NCBI GenBank assembly: GCA_902168205.1
Contig: CABHOK010000005.1
Location: 1 to 64,000, forward strand
DNA length: 64,000 bases
Direction: 5' to 3'
From: an uncultured Chitinophaga sp.
Lineage (GTDB): Bacteria; Bacteroidota; Bacteroidia; Cytophagales; Cyclobacteriaceae
Part shown: positions 10,224 to 19,674 of the stretch, one piece after another
How positions within the stretch are numbered: the first letter of the stretch is position 1
Layout of the letters: every line of letters starts with the position of its first letter
Notes under the pieces: generated by a model
What the model saw: the letters and a program-made list of their open reading frames with translations, nothing else
What the model was told of the DNA's origin: nothing
The model's database searches: none
Program-made: the position numbers and the translations under genes

Positions 10224-11599
10224 GATTACTTTTCAGAACTTTGGTTTTTGTTATGACACTGGTTGTAACGAGTCGGCTACACGCACAGCAAACCCCGGTA
10301 TATAGTCATTACTTTCTTAATCCGTTTTTGTATAATCCGTCATTTGTGGCTCCTAACGGGTATACCGAAGTATACCTGAACTATAGAAGTCAGTGGGCAG
10401 GTGTTGAAGGCGCACCCACTACGGGCATACTAAGTGTCCATTTGCCGCTGAGCTATAAATCAGGTATTGCATTTACGGGTTATCAGGATAAAGCTGGTGT
10501 ATTAAAAAACACTACCGGGCTGGCTACTTTTGCTTACCAGGTATACCTTGGAAATAATGTTAACGATAATCATAAGATTGCCTTTGGGCTGTCGGCCGGT
10601 GTAACCAGCGTTTCCATCCACGGTGACGATGGTTATGCAAACGACCCTGTAGTTGGAACAACATCATCGTTGGCAGCACAGTTTGGCGTGCACTATCAAC
10701 GCAATAATTTCAAAATTGCTTTTGCGATGCCACATCTTTTAAACACATACGTTGCTTCAGAAAACAACTTCAATAAAGCAGACGTCAGCCCGGTTCGTAA
10801 TACTGTCTCATCCGTAAGCTATAGAGTATATTTTAGCGAACGGATATCTTTTGAACCGATGGTTATATACCGGACCCATGAAAATACACCTGCTCAGTTT
10901 GAAGGTCTGGGGTCACTTCAGATTAGTACGATAGCCTGGGTTGGCGCATCCTACGGCCAGAACAATGGTGCTTCTGCTTTTGCCGGAGTGAATATCAAAG
11001 ACAAATTAAAAGTGGGATATGCCTACGAATTTGCAACAGACCGGAAAAGTTCGTTGGGTGGTGGGACACACGAAATACAATTAATTTTGCGACTCGGGAA
11101 AAAGAGAGATCCGCAGGTAAAGACCAAAATAAAAATCATAGATGCGCCCTCTTCAGTGTCGGATTTTGATGAAGGTATAGCAAAGCAGGAGGAAAATGCG
11201 ACAACGCAAAAGCTCACATCTCCGGCTCAAACGGTTCAACATCAGCAGATGGCCAAACAACCGCAGCATGCTTCCGATACATCTGCGATAAATGTACCGG
11301 TGGTTTCCGACAGTCAACGTAAGGATGCTATACGATCACTTTCCGGAAACGGATTAGGCCCCGGGCATTATGTCGTAGTGGGAGTTTTCCGCTCATCGGT
11401 ATATGCCCGGAACTATGCGCAGAAACTCAGGCGTGCAAATTACCCAGCCGATGTGGCATATCATCCTGAACGGGACTACTATATAGTTCATATGAACAAT
11501 GCGCCTCCTACAAAGGAAGAAGCACAGAAGCTCTGCAACGAATACAGACGCATGTCACGCTATACGTTTCGTGATACATGGATTATCAGCATTGAATGA
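10220..11599 (+). CDS. PorP/SprF-family T9SS outer-membrane protein with C-terminal SPOR-like domain
   Basis: 459 residues. After a signal peptide ending HAQQ, the motif YSHYFLNPFLYNPSF and the segment YLNYRSQWAGVEGAP are typical of PorP/SprF proteins, predicted outer-membrane barrels that assist secretion or anchoring of particular type B T9SS cargo. Residues about 40-300 form the barrel. A polar Gln/Thr-rich linker (about 310-375) leads to a C-terminal module of about 80 residues (GHYVVVGVFRSSVYARNYAQ...YYIVHMN...EAQKLCNEYR) resembling SPOR domains, which bind denuded peptidoglycan strands. Its start codon overlaps the stop of the GH74 gene. The context makes it the likely dedicated partner of that CHU_C-tagged xyloglucanase. 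The PorP assignment is firm; the SPOR assignment is probable. Confidence 0.88.
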   Translation: MRLLFRTLVFVMTLVVTSRLHAQQTPVYSHYFLNPFLYNPSFVAPNGYTEVYLNYRSQWAGVEGAPTTGILSVHLPLSYKSGIAFTGYQDKAGVLKNTTGLATFAYQVYLGNNVNDNHKIAFGLSAGVTSVSIHGDDGYANDPVVGTTSSLAAQFGVHYQRNNFKIAFAMPHLLNTYVASENNFNKADVSPVRNTVSSVSYRVYFSERISFEPMVIYRTHENTPAQFEGLGSLQISTIAWVGASYGQNNGASAFAGVNIKDKLKVGYAYEFATDRKSSLGGGTHEIQLILRLGKKRDPQVKTKIKIIDAPSSVSDFDEGIAKQEENATTQKLTSPAQTVQHQQMAKQPQHASDTSAINVPVVSDSQRKDAIRSLSGNGLGPGHYVVVGVFRSSVYARNYAQKLRRANYPADVAYHPERDYYIVHMNNAPPTKEEAQKLCNEYRRMSRYTFRDTWIISIE

Positions 11600-12346
11600 T
11601 TAAAAGTTTAACTGCTTTGAGTGTCTCGTTGATAGTAGATTTTTCGGTTAGACAATTGCTACCCTTAATTTGGATTATCTGGTATGCTCCCGTAAATGGC
11701 GCTTGCCTATTTTTACATAATAAAAATTACTTAGGGTGAATCGAAAAATGAGAGTACTTGTCGTTCTTGAATTGACGATGTATATGGTGATTTTCCTGGT
11801 TGTAGGATGGCTTATTGCCTTGACGTAATCATTACGCAGTTATTAGGAAGAGAATCAATACATAGTCATATACAACATCTGTTACGTTGACAGTAAGAGT
11901 TTATGAAGTCACGAGGTGGATAATAATAATTTGGAAGCCGGGTGTTTCGATAAGCACAGCAAAACGTAGTAGGGTAAGGCGGGGTTGAATGAAGTCCAGT
12001 ATATTTCAAGAGTTCATGTCGCCAGGAAAATAAAAAAATGACTGACCTTGTTACTGAGAATGCATGTGTAATGTATGCGCCCGTTGTTCACGCCGGGGCA
12101 GCTTATCAGGAAAATTGAACGAAAGTATTTTTCCGATGAAGGGGATGCCAGGCAATGGTAAATACTTAAGGCAGGACTGGATGTAGTTTTTGTTTACACA
12201 GATGTCTTTAAAATCAGTTGCTGGTTTGGATTGCTGTTATTTAAGTCTCCATTTGCAAAAGGCTCATCCTAAGGGTAGATTGGCAGGAGAGGAGTGTGCC
12301 TGGTGATTAATATTCGCACGTGGTACTATATATAATCTTGAGATAA
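11600..12346. other. Convergent intergenic region
   Basis: About 750 bp between the PorP/SprF gene and the GH39 terminator. Apart from a 26-codon hydrophobic reading frame (separate entry), no gene is supported. Stretches such as VDFSVRQLLPLIWIIWYAP just after 11620 loosely recall the end of a MacB-type permease, but this is too weak to call. No terminator was seen directly after the PorP/SprF gene. Confidence 0.35.
11748..11828 (+). CDS. Possible 26-residue hydrophobic peptide
   Basis: ATG at 11748 opens 26 codons ending in TAA: MRVLVVLELTMYMVIFLV... then VGWLIALT. It is one predicted membrane-spanning segment with a short charged start. A run of A residues precedes the ATG and the surrounding DNA is otherwise non-coding. 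It could be a real small membrane protein or chance; there is no family evidence. Confidence 0.25.
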   Translation: MRVLVVLELTMYMVIFLVVGWLIALT

Positions 12347-12408
12347 TAAAGTAAATGTTGGTGCGTGCGTGAATATCAGATCCTGCGCTGCACCAACACT
12401 TAACTTTA
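12347..12408 (-). terminator. Terminator of the GH39 gene
   Basis: Inverted repeat of TAAAGTAAATGTTGGTGC (12347-12364) against GCACCAACACTTAACTTTA (12390-12408), with one or two mismatches. It lies 16 bp past the GH39 stop codon on the minus strand and ends in a U-rich run in that direction (CTTTATTATC). Confidence 0.65.
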
Positions 12409-12423
12409 CCCGTCATACGGTAC

Positions 12424-14031
12424 TTAAAGCTTTACCATTTTTAAAAGAAGTACATCGTTTTCACGAATGTCTAATTGGCGTGAAAAATTTCCGGCTGCCT
12501 TTATATGAATAATTTCTTTCAGAAAAGGTGAACCATCATTTTGTCTTTTGATTTGCTCTACCTGTTGCTTGGTTAGTTGTGACGGTCTGCCCATGGACAA
12601 ATACGTTGTGTATGCATCGTTGCTTCTATAGCCGACTTTATAAATCTCGAGTGCATAATTACCTTCGGGTACATTATTGATTTGTACATTCAATACGCCT
12701 TTTGCTTTCGATGGCAAATCGCGGATGTAGTACTTCTGGTTGTGAACAGAGTCTCCCGGATGCGTGTTCGTGAAGTCCCACAGCAAAGCCTGAATACCAC
12801 CGTTGTTGTCTTTCGTTATGATAGACGATTCATCCTTGTTAACAAGTTCAATATTTCCCATACGATTCAGAAATTGATAGGCGTAGAAGACCGGCTTGTT
12901 TATTCCCTGGGTTGTTAGCATTCCGAAGCCTCCGTGAAAAGGAGTGAACCGTGGCCCCGGTTCTTCAAATATATCGCTGAATACCCAATAGGACATGGAG
13001 TTGGCAGCAGCGCCTACTTGTTTCATTTTTTGTAATACATAGGCTGCTTCATGGTAACTGTCGTGGATCGGATCTGCGGGTGTATAGGATGCACTCCACT
13101 CGGTATAATGGAGCTCAAGATTTGGTTTGGCAGAAGCAGAAATTTCTTTTCGTGATTGGAGAACATCCCCGCTAACACTCATTGGATTTTTATCAAGCAC
13201 GGTACCTGATTCACCGTACTCATCGAGGAAACCTTGCTTTACACCGTACGCATGCGTGCTCACAAAATCTATAGGTATATTATTCTTAACGCAGAAATCG
13301 ATCATCTCCGGCTCCCATGCTGCCCCGGCTGTTCCGGGTCCGCCAACACGATACGACTGATTTACGTTCTTGATTGCACGTGCCGCGTGCTTGTATAATT
13401 TGAAATACTCCTCCTGGGTTCCGGCCCAGAAGCCATCGAGATTAGGTTCATTCCATACTTCAAAATACCAGGTCTTTACTTCTTCCTCCCCATAGCGCTC
13501 CGTAAAATGCTGAACAAGATTCTGAATAAGCGCTTCCCATTTTTCATAGTCCCGGGGAGGAGTAACATTACCACGCCACCAAAATATAGTCTTGTTTCCG
13601 CTGGCAAGCGCAGAAGGCATAAATCCCAATTCAACAAATGGTTTCATACCTATTGAATGGAGGAAATCAAAGAGTACATCAATGTACATATAATTGTAAA
13701 CGGGATTTCCGTTTTTATCCTGCGAGTATACGGCCATGTCATCCGTTAACAGACCATGCATGCGGATAAACTTAAAGTCGCATTCTTTCTTAACATAGGC
13801 CAATTGTTGTTGCCAATCTGCGCGAAGACCCTCATTGGCGCGACCTGCTCCGACGCATTCTTTAAACATGGTATTTAACGGACCGGCAACTGCGTTAAAA
13901 TCTACGCTGATCGCCCGTGCTGGAGGTGATGATATTTTTTTCCTTTGTGCAGTGACAGTGATCGCCATCAGGCAGGCTATAAATAGAATTAATTGATGAC
14001 GCATCAATGTTAAGAATGGAGTTCTACTCAT
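12424..14031 (-). CDS. GH39 glycoside hydrolase (beta-xylosidase-like), exported
   Basis: 535 residues of the GH39 retaining family, whose known activities are mainly beta-xylosidase and alpha-L-iduronidase. A signal peptide is present (LILFIACLMAITVTAQ); an internal ATG at residue 10 would also leave a good signal. The N-terminal block FNAVAGPLNTMFKECVGAGRA and FKFIRMHGLLTDDMAVY are typical. The acid/base Glu lies in FEVWNEPNLDGFW (residue 195) and the nucleophile Glu in HYTEWSASY (residue 311). A C-terminal beta-sandwich ends in LLLKMV. No T9SS tag or lipobox, so periplasmic location is likely. It has its own terminator and lies downstream of the GH29 gene on the same strand (178 bp gap). 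Removal of xylose from oligosaccharides fits the locus, but the exact activity cannot be read from sequence. Confidence 0.87.
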   Translation of the reverse strand: MSRTPFLTLMRHQLILFIACLMAITVTAQRKKISSPPARAISVDFNAVAGPLNTMFKECVGAGRANEGLRADWQQQLAYVKKECDFKFIRMHGLLTDDMAVYSQDKNGNPVYNYMYIDVLFDFLHSIGMKPFVELGFMPSALASGNKTIFWWRGNVTPPRDYEKWEALIQNLVQHFTERYGEEEVKTWYFEVWNEPNLDGFWAGTQEEYFKLYKHAARAIKNVNQSYRVGGPGTAGAAWEPEMIDFCVKNNIPIDFVSTHAYGVKQGFLDEYGESGTVLDKNPMSVSGDVLQSRKEISASAKPNLELHYTEWSASYTPADPIHDSYHEAAYVLQKMKQVGAAANSMSYWVFSDIFEEPGPRFTPFHGGFGMLTTQGINKPVFYAYQFLNRMGNIELVNKDESSIITKDNNGGIQALLWDFTNTHPGDSVHNQKYYIRDLPSKAKGVLNVQINNVPEGNYALEIYKVGYRSNDAYTTYLSMGRPSQLTKQQVEQIKRQNDGSPFLKEIIHIKAAGNFSRQLDIRENDVLLLKMVKL

Positions 14032-14209
14032 AAAAAAATGTTGACAAGTTAAAATTGATTACGGGTTATGTTTTGGTTCGTAATTTCTGTAGGTATATTA
14101 ATTGTATTTTAAAACACGCTTTTAGTATATATACTTCTTGCTATCCGATGTTATTCATTTTCTTACTTCGTTTTGGTCGTACAATACTATTTGTGTTCTT
14201 CAGTTTTAA

Positions 14210-16303
14210 TCAATCGGTGATCACATCTATTTCAGCGTACCCGATGCGATCGGTGCCTTCTGTATTCTTCAAGGCCCGGAGCCTGATGAAACGAGCCCTT
14301 AGTGGTGTAAATTTTTTGATTTGCCACAGTGGGTTGTTTTTAATATTCGAGAATTCACCTTGATTTACCAGTTTCCAATTTTTGTTGTCAGGTGACACAT
14401 AAAACTCGTAATGCGTAATGATTCCAGGACCCCACATGCCCTGGTCGGGATGATATCGGAAGCCACTAAGATTTTGTTCACTTCCCAGATCAATTTCAAG
14501 ATCAACCGGAGTTGTTTTGTCTTTACCCTGATGATGCCACGCAGTAGAAGTGTTTCCGTCCAGGATTGCGTAAGCTTTATCATCATCTGTCCCAACGATC
14601 TTCCAATCTTTTCGAGAAACACCAAAGTTCTCCACGGCTACGGGACTGCTTTTACTCGAGGCAGGATCATAGGCAATAGCTTTAACATCTACTTTCCCGT
14701 CACGCTGAACAGGCGCAGTATATTTTTTCGACTGCGGGGTTGGTTCGCTGCCATCCAACGTGTAATAAAAATATGGGCCTACATCATCCGTGGTGATCGT
14801 TATTTCACCAGATTGATTTCGCATAATAGCGGGAGCATTCAGGAACACAGGTGCATTATAAATTCCGATGTTGGAGATCAGCGGACTTCCCTTCGAACCT
14901 GTAATAGTGAAGCGTACCTTTGTTGCTTTTACACCCGGAAAACGAAGGATGCGTTTGTACCCGATGGTTGTTCCCTGGCATAATTCTCTCCAGATTCCAT
15001 CCGTGAACACTTCTACTTTGAAAGACTTCACGCGTTGTCCCAAACGAATATACTCCTGCGCCAGGAAACGATTAAACATTGTAGGGCTTTCGAAGTCTAT
15101 GGTTAACGAAGCCGTGGTGACATTATCATCCGTTGCCCAATATGTATCGCTATTGTTATCGGTTACGTTCGCTGCGCCAAATTCTTTCTTCTCACCGCGT
15201 ACATTCGAGGCAGTTGCCGTCTTTTTTTCGGCCAGGTTTTCGGCAAATGAAGTTCTTACCATTGTGGCTAATCCCAACGCTGCTTTTTCATCTGCTTCAT
15301 GAATTAAACCGTTTGGCATTATTGGAAAATTGAGAAGCAAAGTCCCGTTGCGACCAATGGAACTATAGTACGTTTCCATTAACTGAGGTACTGTCTTTAC
15401 CTTGCTGTCCTCACTGGGATGGTAAAACCACTCCGGTCGAATAGAAGTATTTACCTCGGCTGGTACCCACGAGTCGCCATCTTCCAGTCCGAAATGCAGC
15501 ATCTTCCATTCAACTTCTCCGGTGCCGTTTAACAAACTCCAATTGGTTTCACCTACATAGCCGGCTTCCGTTCCAACCCAGCGAAGGTCTGCCCGGTCAC
15601 CGCCATCATTCCAGATCACAATGTTAGGCTGTAATTCGCGTATCATCTTGTAAGTGTTCTTCCAGTCATAATAGGTAGTGCGGTCAATGGTGCGATTTTC
15701 ATTGGCACCCCCATAATATCCTGTTCCTCCGTTCGCGCCATCGAACCATATTTCGAAAACGGGGCCATAGTTTGTCAGCAATTCCTTGATTTGATTTCTG
15801 AAATAAGTAATGTATTCAGGCTTGCCGTACTCAGCGTGGTTGCGGTCCCATGGCGATACATATATACCTAACTTTAGCCCGTATTCTTTACAGGCATCAG
15901 CCATTTCACGGACTATATCTCCCTTACCGTTTTTCCAAGGTGCGTTTTTTACAGAGTACTCCGTGTATTGAGAGGGCCATAGACAAAAGCCGGAATGGTG
16001 CTTGGCTGTTAGTATGATCCCTTTCATACCCGCTTCCTTGCAGATACGTGCCCACTGGCGGCAATCCAGCTTCTGCGGATTAAACAAATTAATATCTTCA
16101 TTACCGTATCCCCACGATTGATCTGTATAGGTATTCAATGAGAAATGAACGAAAGCATAATACTCCATTTCCTGCCATCGCATTTGATTTTCAGAGGGAA
16201 TTGGTCCAACATGACCTGGAGCTAACGTCTTGCTACAGCAGACGAAAATGGAAAAGATGATTCCGTACGAAAAATACCTGATCATTGCGTTTGATTTTTT
16301 CAT
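14210..16303 (-). CDS. GH29 alpha-L-fucosidase lipoprotein with two F5/8 type C-like domains
   Basis: 697 residues. N-terminal lipobox-like FVCCSKT predicts an outer-membrane or periplasmic lipoprotein. The catalytic barrel (about 35-360) has YYAFVHFSLNTYTDQSWGYG, ILTAKHHSGFCLWPS and the nucleophile Asp in EIWFDGANG (residue 188), as in GH29 of the more linkage-specific subfamily B type. It is followed by a discoidin-like domain (about 364-487, beginning ATASNVRG, with WATDD), a chitobiase-type Fn3-like segment (about 488-560, YYTLDGSEPTPQSKKY), and a second discoidin-like domain (about 571-697, AYAILDGNTSTAWHHQG). The add-on domains probably bind glycan. Its likely job here is removal of fucose from fucogalactoxyloglucan. 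It differs clearly in sequence and layout from the GH29 gene at 60.8 kb. Confidence 0.9.
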   Translation of the reverse strand: MKKSNAMIRYFSYGIIFSIFVCCSKTLAPGHVGPIPSENQMRWQEMEYYAFVHFSLNTYTDQSWGYGNEDINLFNPQKLDCRQWARICKEAGMKGIILTAKHHSGFCLWPSQYTEYSVKNAPWKNGKGDIVREMADACKEYGLKLGIYVSPWDRNHAEYGKPEYITYFRNQIKELLTNYGPVFEIWFDGANGGTGYYGGANENRTIDRTTYYDWKNTYKMIRELQPNIVIWNDGGDRADLRWVGTEAGYVGETNWSLLNGTGEVEWKMLHFGLEDGDSWVPAEVNTSIRPEWFYHPSEDSKVKTVPQLMETYYSSIGRNGTLLLNFPIMPNGLIHEADEKAALGLATMVRTSFAENLAEKKTATASNVRGEKKEFGAANVTDNNSDTYWATDDNVTTASLTIDFESPTMFNRFLAQEYIRLGQRVKSFKVEVFTDGIWRELCQGTTIGYKRILRFPGVKATKVRFTITGSKGSPLISNIGIYNAPVFLNAPAIMRNQSGEITITTDDVGPYFYYTLDGSEPTPQSKKYTAPVQRDGKVDVKAIAYDPASSKSSPVAVENFGVSRKDWKIVGTDDDKAYAILDGNTSTAWHHQGKDKTTPVDLEIDLGSEQNLSGFRYHPDQGMWGPGIITHYEFYVSPDNKNWKLVNQGEFSNIKNNPLWQIKKFTPLRARFIRLRALKNTEGTDRIGYAEIDVITD

Positions 16304-16661
16304 GCTTGAATTGAAAGTATAAATTAAGTATTAGCAATATGTGCGTACCGGTTGCATAAATACAGATTATTATTTGACTTTAATCGTAATCTCATTATAA
16401 AGGGCTGGCGTCAGTGAAATTATATATTGAAAGAGTATAACCACTTGGGTGGTTTCTATTCCGCAAGACTCCTATTCAAATTTCGTTTTGGAATCTATAG
16501 CATCTTTCCATCACTGGGTGAATAGAAAGACAGCAGGTGCTTCAGCTGATAGCTTTATCAATAAGAAGTCATCTCTGATGCGACTGATTTTTTTTTCGCA
16601 AGGCTTAGACTCAATATGATAGTAGAGTATCCAGAGATGACTTCTGTCATTGCCGAAACAA
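16304..16661. other. Intergenic region between GH44 and GH29 genes
   Basis: About 360 bp with no gene. It holds the GH44 terminator and a small perfect hairpin (AACCAC-TTGG-GTGGTT, about 16439-16454). A promoter for the GH29 gene is expected but was not identified. Confidence 0.4.
16564..16646 (-). terminator. Long-loop inverted repeat after the GH44 gene
   Basis: Perfect 14-bp repeat AGAAGTCATCTCTG (16564-16577) with CAGAGATGACTTCT (16633-16646), 16 bp past the GH44 stop on the minus strand. The 55-nt loop is long for an intrinsic terminator and an A/T-rich block lies inside it, so it may instead be a 3' stabilising stem. Confidence 0.5.
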
Positions 16662-18980
16662 TTACTCTTTCAAAACTTTGAAAGATTGTGAGCCGTTGCT
16701 GCTATTGACGCGAACTAAATACAATCCAGGTTTAAGAGTAGATCCCAGCGACAGTTTTTTTGAACTGCCTGAATGGACAACAGTTTCTACTATCTTTCCT
16801 GTTGCATCCAGTATTGTGATTTGTAATTGTTTGTCCGATTCAGGCACTTCAAGTGTAAAAGTCTTTACAAAAGGATTCGGATATACTTTAATGCCGAGTT
16901 TGTCGGTGCTAAGCTCTGTAGAACTTTCTCTTCCGTTGGAACTTCCCACAGTGGTGATTGACCATTGTTGGTTAAAGTGGTTGCTGGTTTGCCATTGACC
17001 TAACAACGAGGGATTGGCCTTTAACCCCAAGCCATCTATATATAGCCCGGTAGCACGATTCTTAAACTTTACATAGCTTCCGGTAACTACCTGCAACCAT
17101 TGTTGGTTGGGACTGTTGCTTGCAATTTTTTGACGTACACTTGCGCGATTACTGGTGCTGCCGTTGCCGTCAAGATACAAGCCTGTAGCACGATTTTTTA
17201 TTTTCACATAACTTCCTGTAGGCTCAATAATCCATTGCTGCGCTGTACTTCCGCTGGAGCTCCATTGGCTGGCTTCGCTTCCATCGTTGGCAAGGTATAG
17301 TCCATCCATCATCATTCCTGTAGCCCTGTTTGTGAAGGCAACATAGGTTATTGGAGATGCTGCCCTGGTAAGTAAAATTGCTGTCGTGGAGAGTGATGGA
17401 ACGGTTATCGTGAGCGAGTTTGAATTTACCGATACTGTATTTGCCTTCAGTGCATTTTGCGTATGCGATACGAAGGTCTCTGTCGCCGGTAAAGATGACA
17501 ACTGCAATGTTTTATAGTTTCCATCGGCAACCGTAAAATTACTTAAGCTGATTGTTACCGTGCGGGAAGCACCCATGTCTCGATTGACGAGTACCACCGT
17601 TAATGAATCAGAATTTTCATTTACTGATGAGTAAGCAGAAACTATATTTTCAAGAGACGAAGTACTGGATACACTATATTTTTTTGCGTTCCTGCTAAAG
17701 AGGTGCAAGGTTTCCCACATACCGATAGACCAATTCCAGGGCGAGAACAATTCAACGCCATGGTTTGCAAATGTACCGAGATGTGAAGCATAGATGACCG
17801 ACTCAAGGCTTGGGTTGCTACCAGACATGGTACCCCATTCACTTACTCCTGTCGTTATACCGTGGTTGGCACCGAAATGTTCTGTTAACCAGTCGTTGAC
17901 ACGCTTGAATATATATTGTTTGGTGAGCGAGGTGTCCCATCCGCCCGTACTTGTTCGTATACCATTTGAGCCGGGATAGTCGTATGTCTCATCAAAATAA
18001 ATCCGGTGTCCCTGCAATGCCGCAGCATCATCACCATTATACCAGGGGTAGTTATGAATATCGACAACATCCACCAGTTTAATGCCGGTTGCTTTATATT
18101 CATCGGCCAGGCGTTTGATGAAGTACTCAAGCCAGGGATAATATCTGCCGTTAATATATATACTTTCATTTGCCCATTTATACCAGTGCCATTCAGAAGT
18201 GTTAACAGGTCCGCAAAGCTTGATACCCGGATATATAGCTTTCGCTTTCTTGGCTAATTCTATATAGCGATCCATGAAGGCAGCGGCAGATAGCTGTGTG
18301 GGCATAGCCCAGTCATGCGTGCCACTCCAGATATCCACTTCATTGTCCATACTCCAGTATAAAAACTTGTTCTTGTTAAGTCCTAAGCCATTGGCACCAA
18401 ACCAATGATTAAGAATTGCCACCGAAGAATCGGCCGGCCATGGCTTACTGAACAATTCCTTGTTTCCTTCAATCAGGGCAGGAGCGTCATCGTTTGGATT
18501 AGGAGTGCCGCCACCGGCTAAATTTTGATGATTGCCAAACCAACCCGGATGAGCCTGCATATACTCCCAGTCAGGGAAGTTGTGCTGGCCGCTGGATGCC
18601 ACTCTGCCCAGTAATTGAAAGGCAAACATGCTCTGCACATTCGAAAAATTGGTATTGATCTTTTTTGCATAAACATCCCAGTCAGCACCATAAACGTTGT
18701 TGAACCAGTCAGGGTGAACAGCAAGTTTTGCACGCCAGTTATAGGCCGACATGTTATTGCCTCCACCGATCCGAGCAAAGCGCAGCCCTGCATCTTTGTA
18801 AAATTGATCTGGTTTGTCAAGGCTTTCATTTCGTCCGTATATGAGTGGTGAAATCAAGCGTTTGTTTTGAGTTGTATTAACTGTAATAGATACATTTTGT
18901 GCGAACGTTGAAAGTATTAAACAACACATCAATGCTAAAGTCCAGCACAGTTTTGTAAACTGAAGTATTGGTTTTTTCAT
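16662..18980 (-). CDS. GH44 endoglucanase/xyloglucanase with ricin-type (CBM13-like) domain and T9SS type A tag
   Basis: 772 residues. Signal peptide (LALMCCLILSTFAQ), then a GH44-type TIM barrel: LISPLIYGRNES, LRFARIGGGNNMSAYNW, the acid/base Glu in WSMDNEVDIW (residue 214) and the nucleophile Glu in TGVSEWGTMS (residue 381), followed by FSPWNWSIGMWETLH. GH44 enzymes cut beta-1,4-glucans including xyloglucan. A beta-sandwich (about 450-540) leads to a three-fold repeat of about 45 residues (NRATGMMMDG, NRATGLYLDG, NRATGLYIDG; each with a following QQW), a ricin-type trefoil expected to bind carbohydrate (about 545-680). Residues about 693-772 (VYPNPF...GLYLVRVNSSNG) form a type A T9SS domain. 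The enzyme should therefore be at the cell surface or outside. It is divergently arranged with the sensor gene at 19.7 kb. Confidence 0.88.
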   Translation of the reverse strand: MKKPILQFTKLCWTLALMCCLILSTFAQNVSITVNTTQNKRLISPLIYGRNESLDKPDQFYKDAGLRFARIGGGNNMSAYNWRAKLAVHPDWFNNVYGADWDVYAKKINTNFSNVQSMFAFQLLGRVASSGQHNFPDWEYMQAHPGWFGNHQNLAGGGTPNPNDDAPALIEGNKELFSKPWPADSSVAILNHWFGANGLGLNKNKFLYWSMDNEVDIWSGTHDWAMPTQLSAAAFMDRYIELAKKAKAIYPGIKLCGPVNTSEWHWYKWANESIYINGRYYPWLEYFIKRLADEYKATGIKLVDVVDIHNYPWYNGDDAAALQGHRIYFDETYDYPGSNGIRTSTGGWDTSLTKQYIFKRVNDWLTEHFGANHGITTGVSEWGTMSGSNPSLESVIYASHLGTFANHGVELFSPWNWSIGMWETLHLFSRNAKKYSVSSTSSLENIVSAYSSVNENSDSLTVVLVNRDMGASRTVTISLSNFTVADGNYKTLQLSSLPATETFVSHTQNALKANTVSVNSNSLTITVPSLSTTAILLTRAASPITYVAFTNRATGMMMDGLYLANDGSEASQWSSSGSTAQQWIIEPTGSYVKIKNRATGLYLDGNGSTSNRASVRQKIASNSPNQQWLQVVTGSYVKFKNRATGLYIDGLGLKANPSLLGQWQTSNHFNQQWSITTVGSSNGRESSTELSTDKLGIKVYPNPFVKTFTLEVPESDKQLQITILDATGKIVETVVHSGSSKKLSLGSTLKPGLYLVRVNSSNGSQSFKVLKE

Positions 18981-19674
18981 AGTTAGTTGGTTATAGTGTG
19001 TTTGTCCTTTTTATTGTGGAACTGCGTTTAATTTGACGCAGTAATCCGTTTGTGCCAGTGTCTGCCCGCAGACTCTGGCGATGGGCGTTTGAGAATAAAA
19101 TAAACTCTTTGAAAACAGTGGAGAGTCTAAGAAAGAGGCATAAAGAATATACGACAACGATTGAGGAACGAGATTAAAGTAGTCGGTTGAAGCGAATGTC
19201 TTCTGTAATAGCTGGAAATGGCGAATTAGGTAATCCTTGACGCTACAATAGCACAGATTGACTAAAAGAAGGGTTCAAAAAGTCTCCTTTCCGAATTCAT
19301 ACAACCGTTATTCCTTCCGTAGCGACAACGTGATTTTCACTTCCGAGTATATCTTTTCGACTTTATTACTACCAACAATGGTACTGGATTAAATGAATGT
19401 AAAACCCGATAAAAGGTAAGTATGAATTTCTAATGCCGTTCTGCCGAATTTAAGAAGGTTATACGGTATAATGGATGAAAAATATAATGTAAATTATACT
19501 TATTGTCCCAGTCGATTCCCGGATTTTAGCTTGATTTGACTTTTTGCATTTAAGAAAATTGAACTGCTGCCGCACGGGCGGCTACATGTAAAATGCGAGG
19601 TATAGTTCACGAACACACAATCATCATGTGCTCAGCACGTGGGTAAAAGTAATTGTGAAGCAACTTTAAGAAGC
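18981..19674. other. Divergent intergenic region between GH44 and the hybrid sensor gene
   Basis: About 690 bp that must carry the promoters of both divergent genes. A small palindrome GTCTGC-CC-GCAGAC lies near 19060-19073. No consensus promoter pair could be assigned with confidence and no gene is supported. Confidence 0.4.

Noticed and set aside
11620-11730. Second MacB-type permease remnant after the PorP/SprF gene
   Set aside because: Only a vague hydrophobic resemblance (PLIWIIWYAP); too short and unspecific to support.
12121-12300. Possible decayed gene between PorP/SprF and GH39
   Set aside because: Short readable pieces exist in several frames but none matches a family block or lines up with another.
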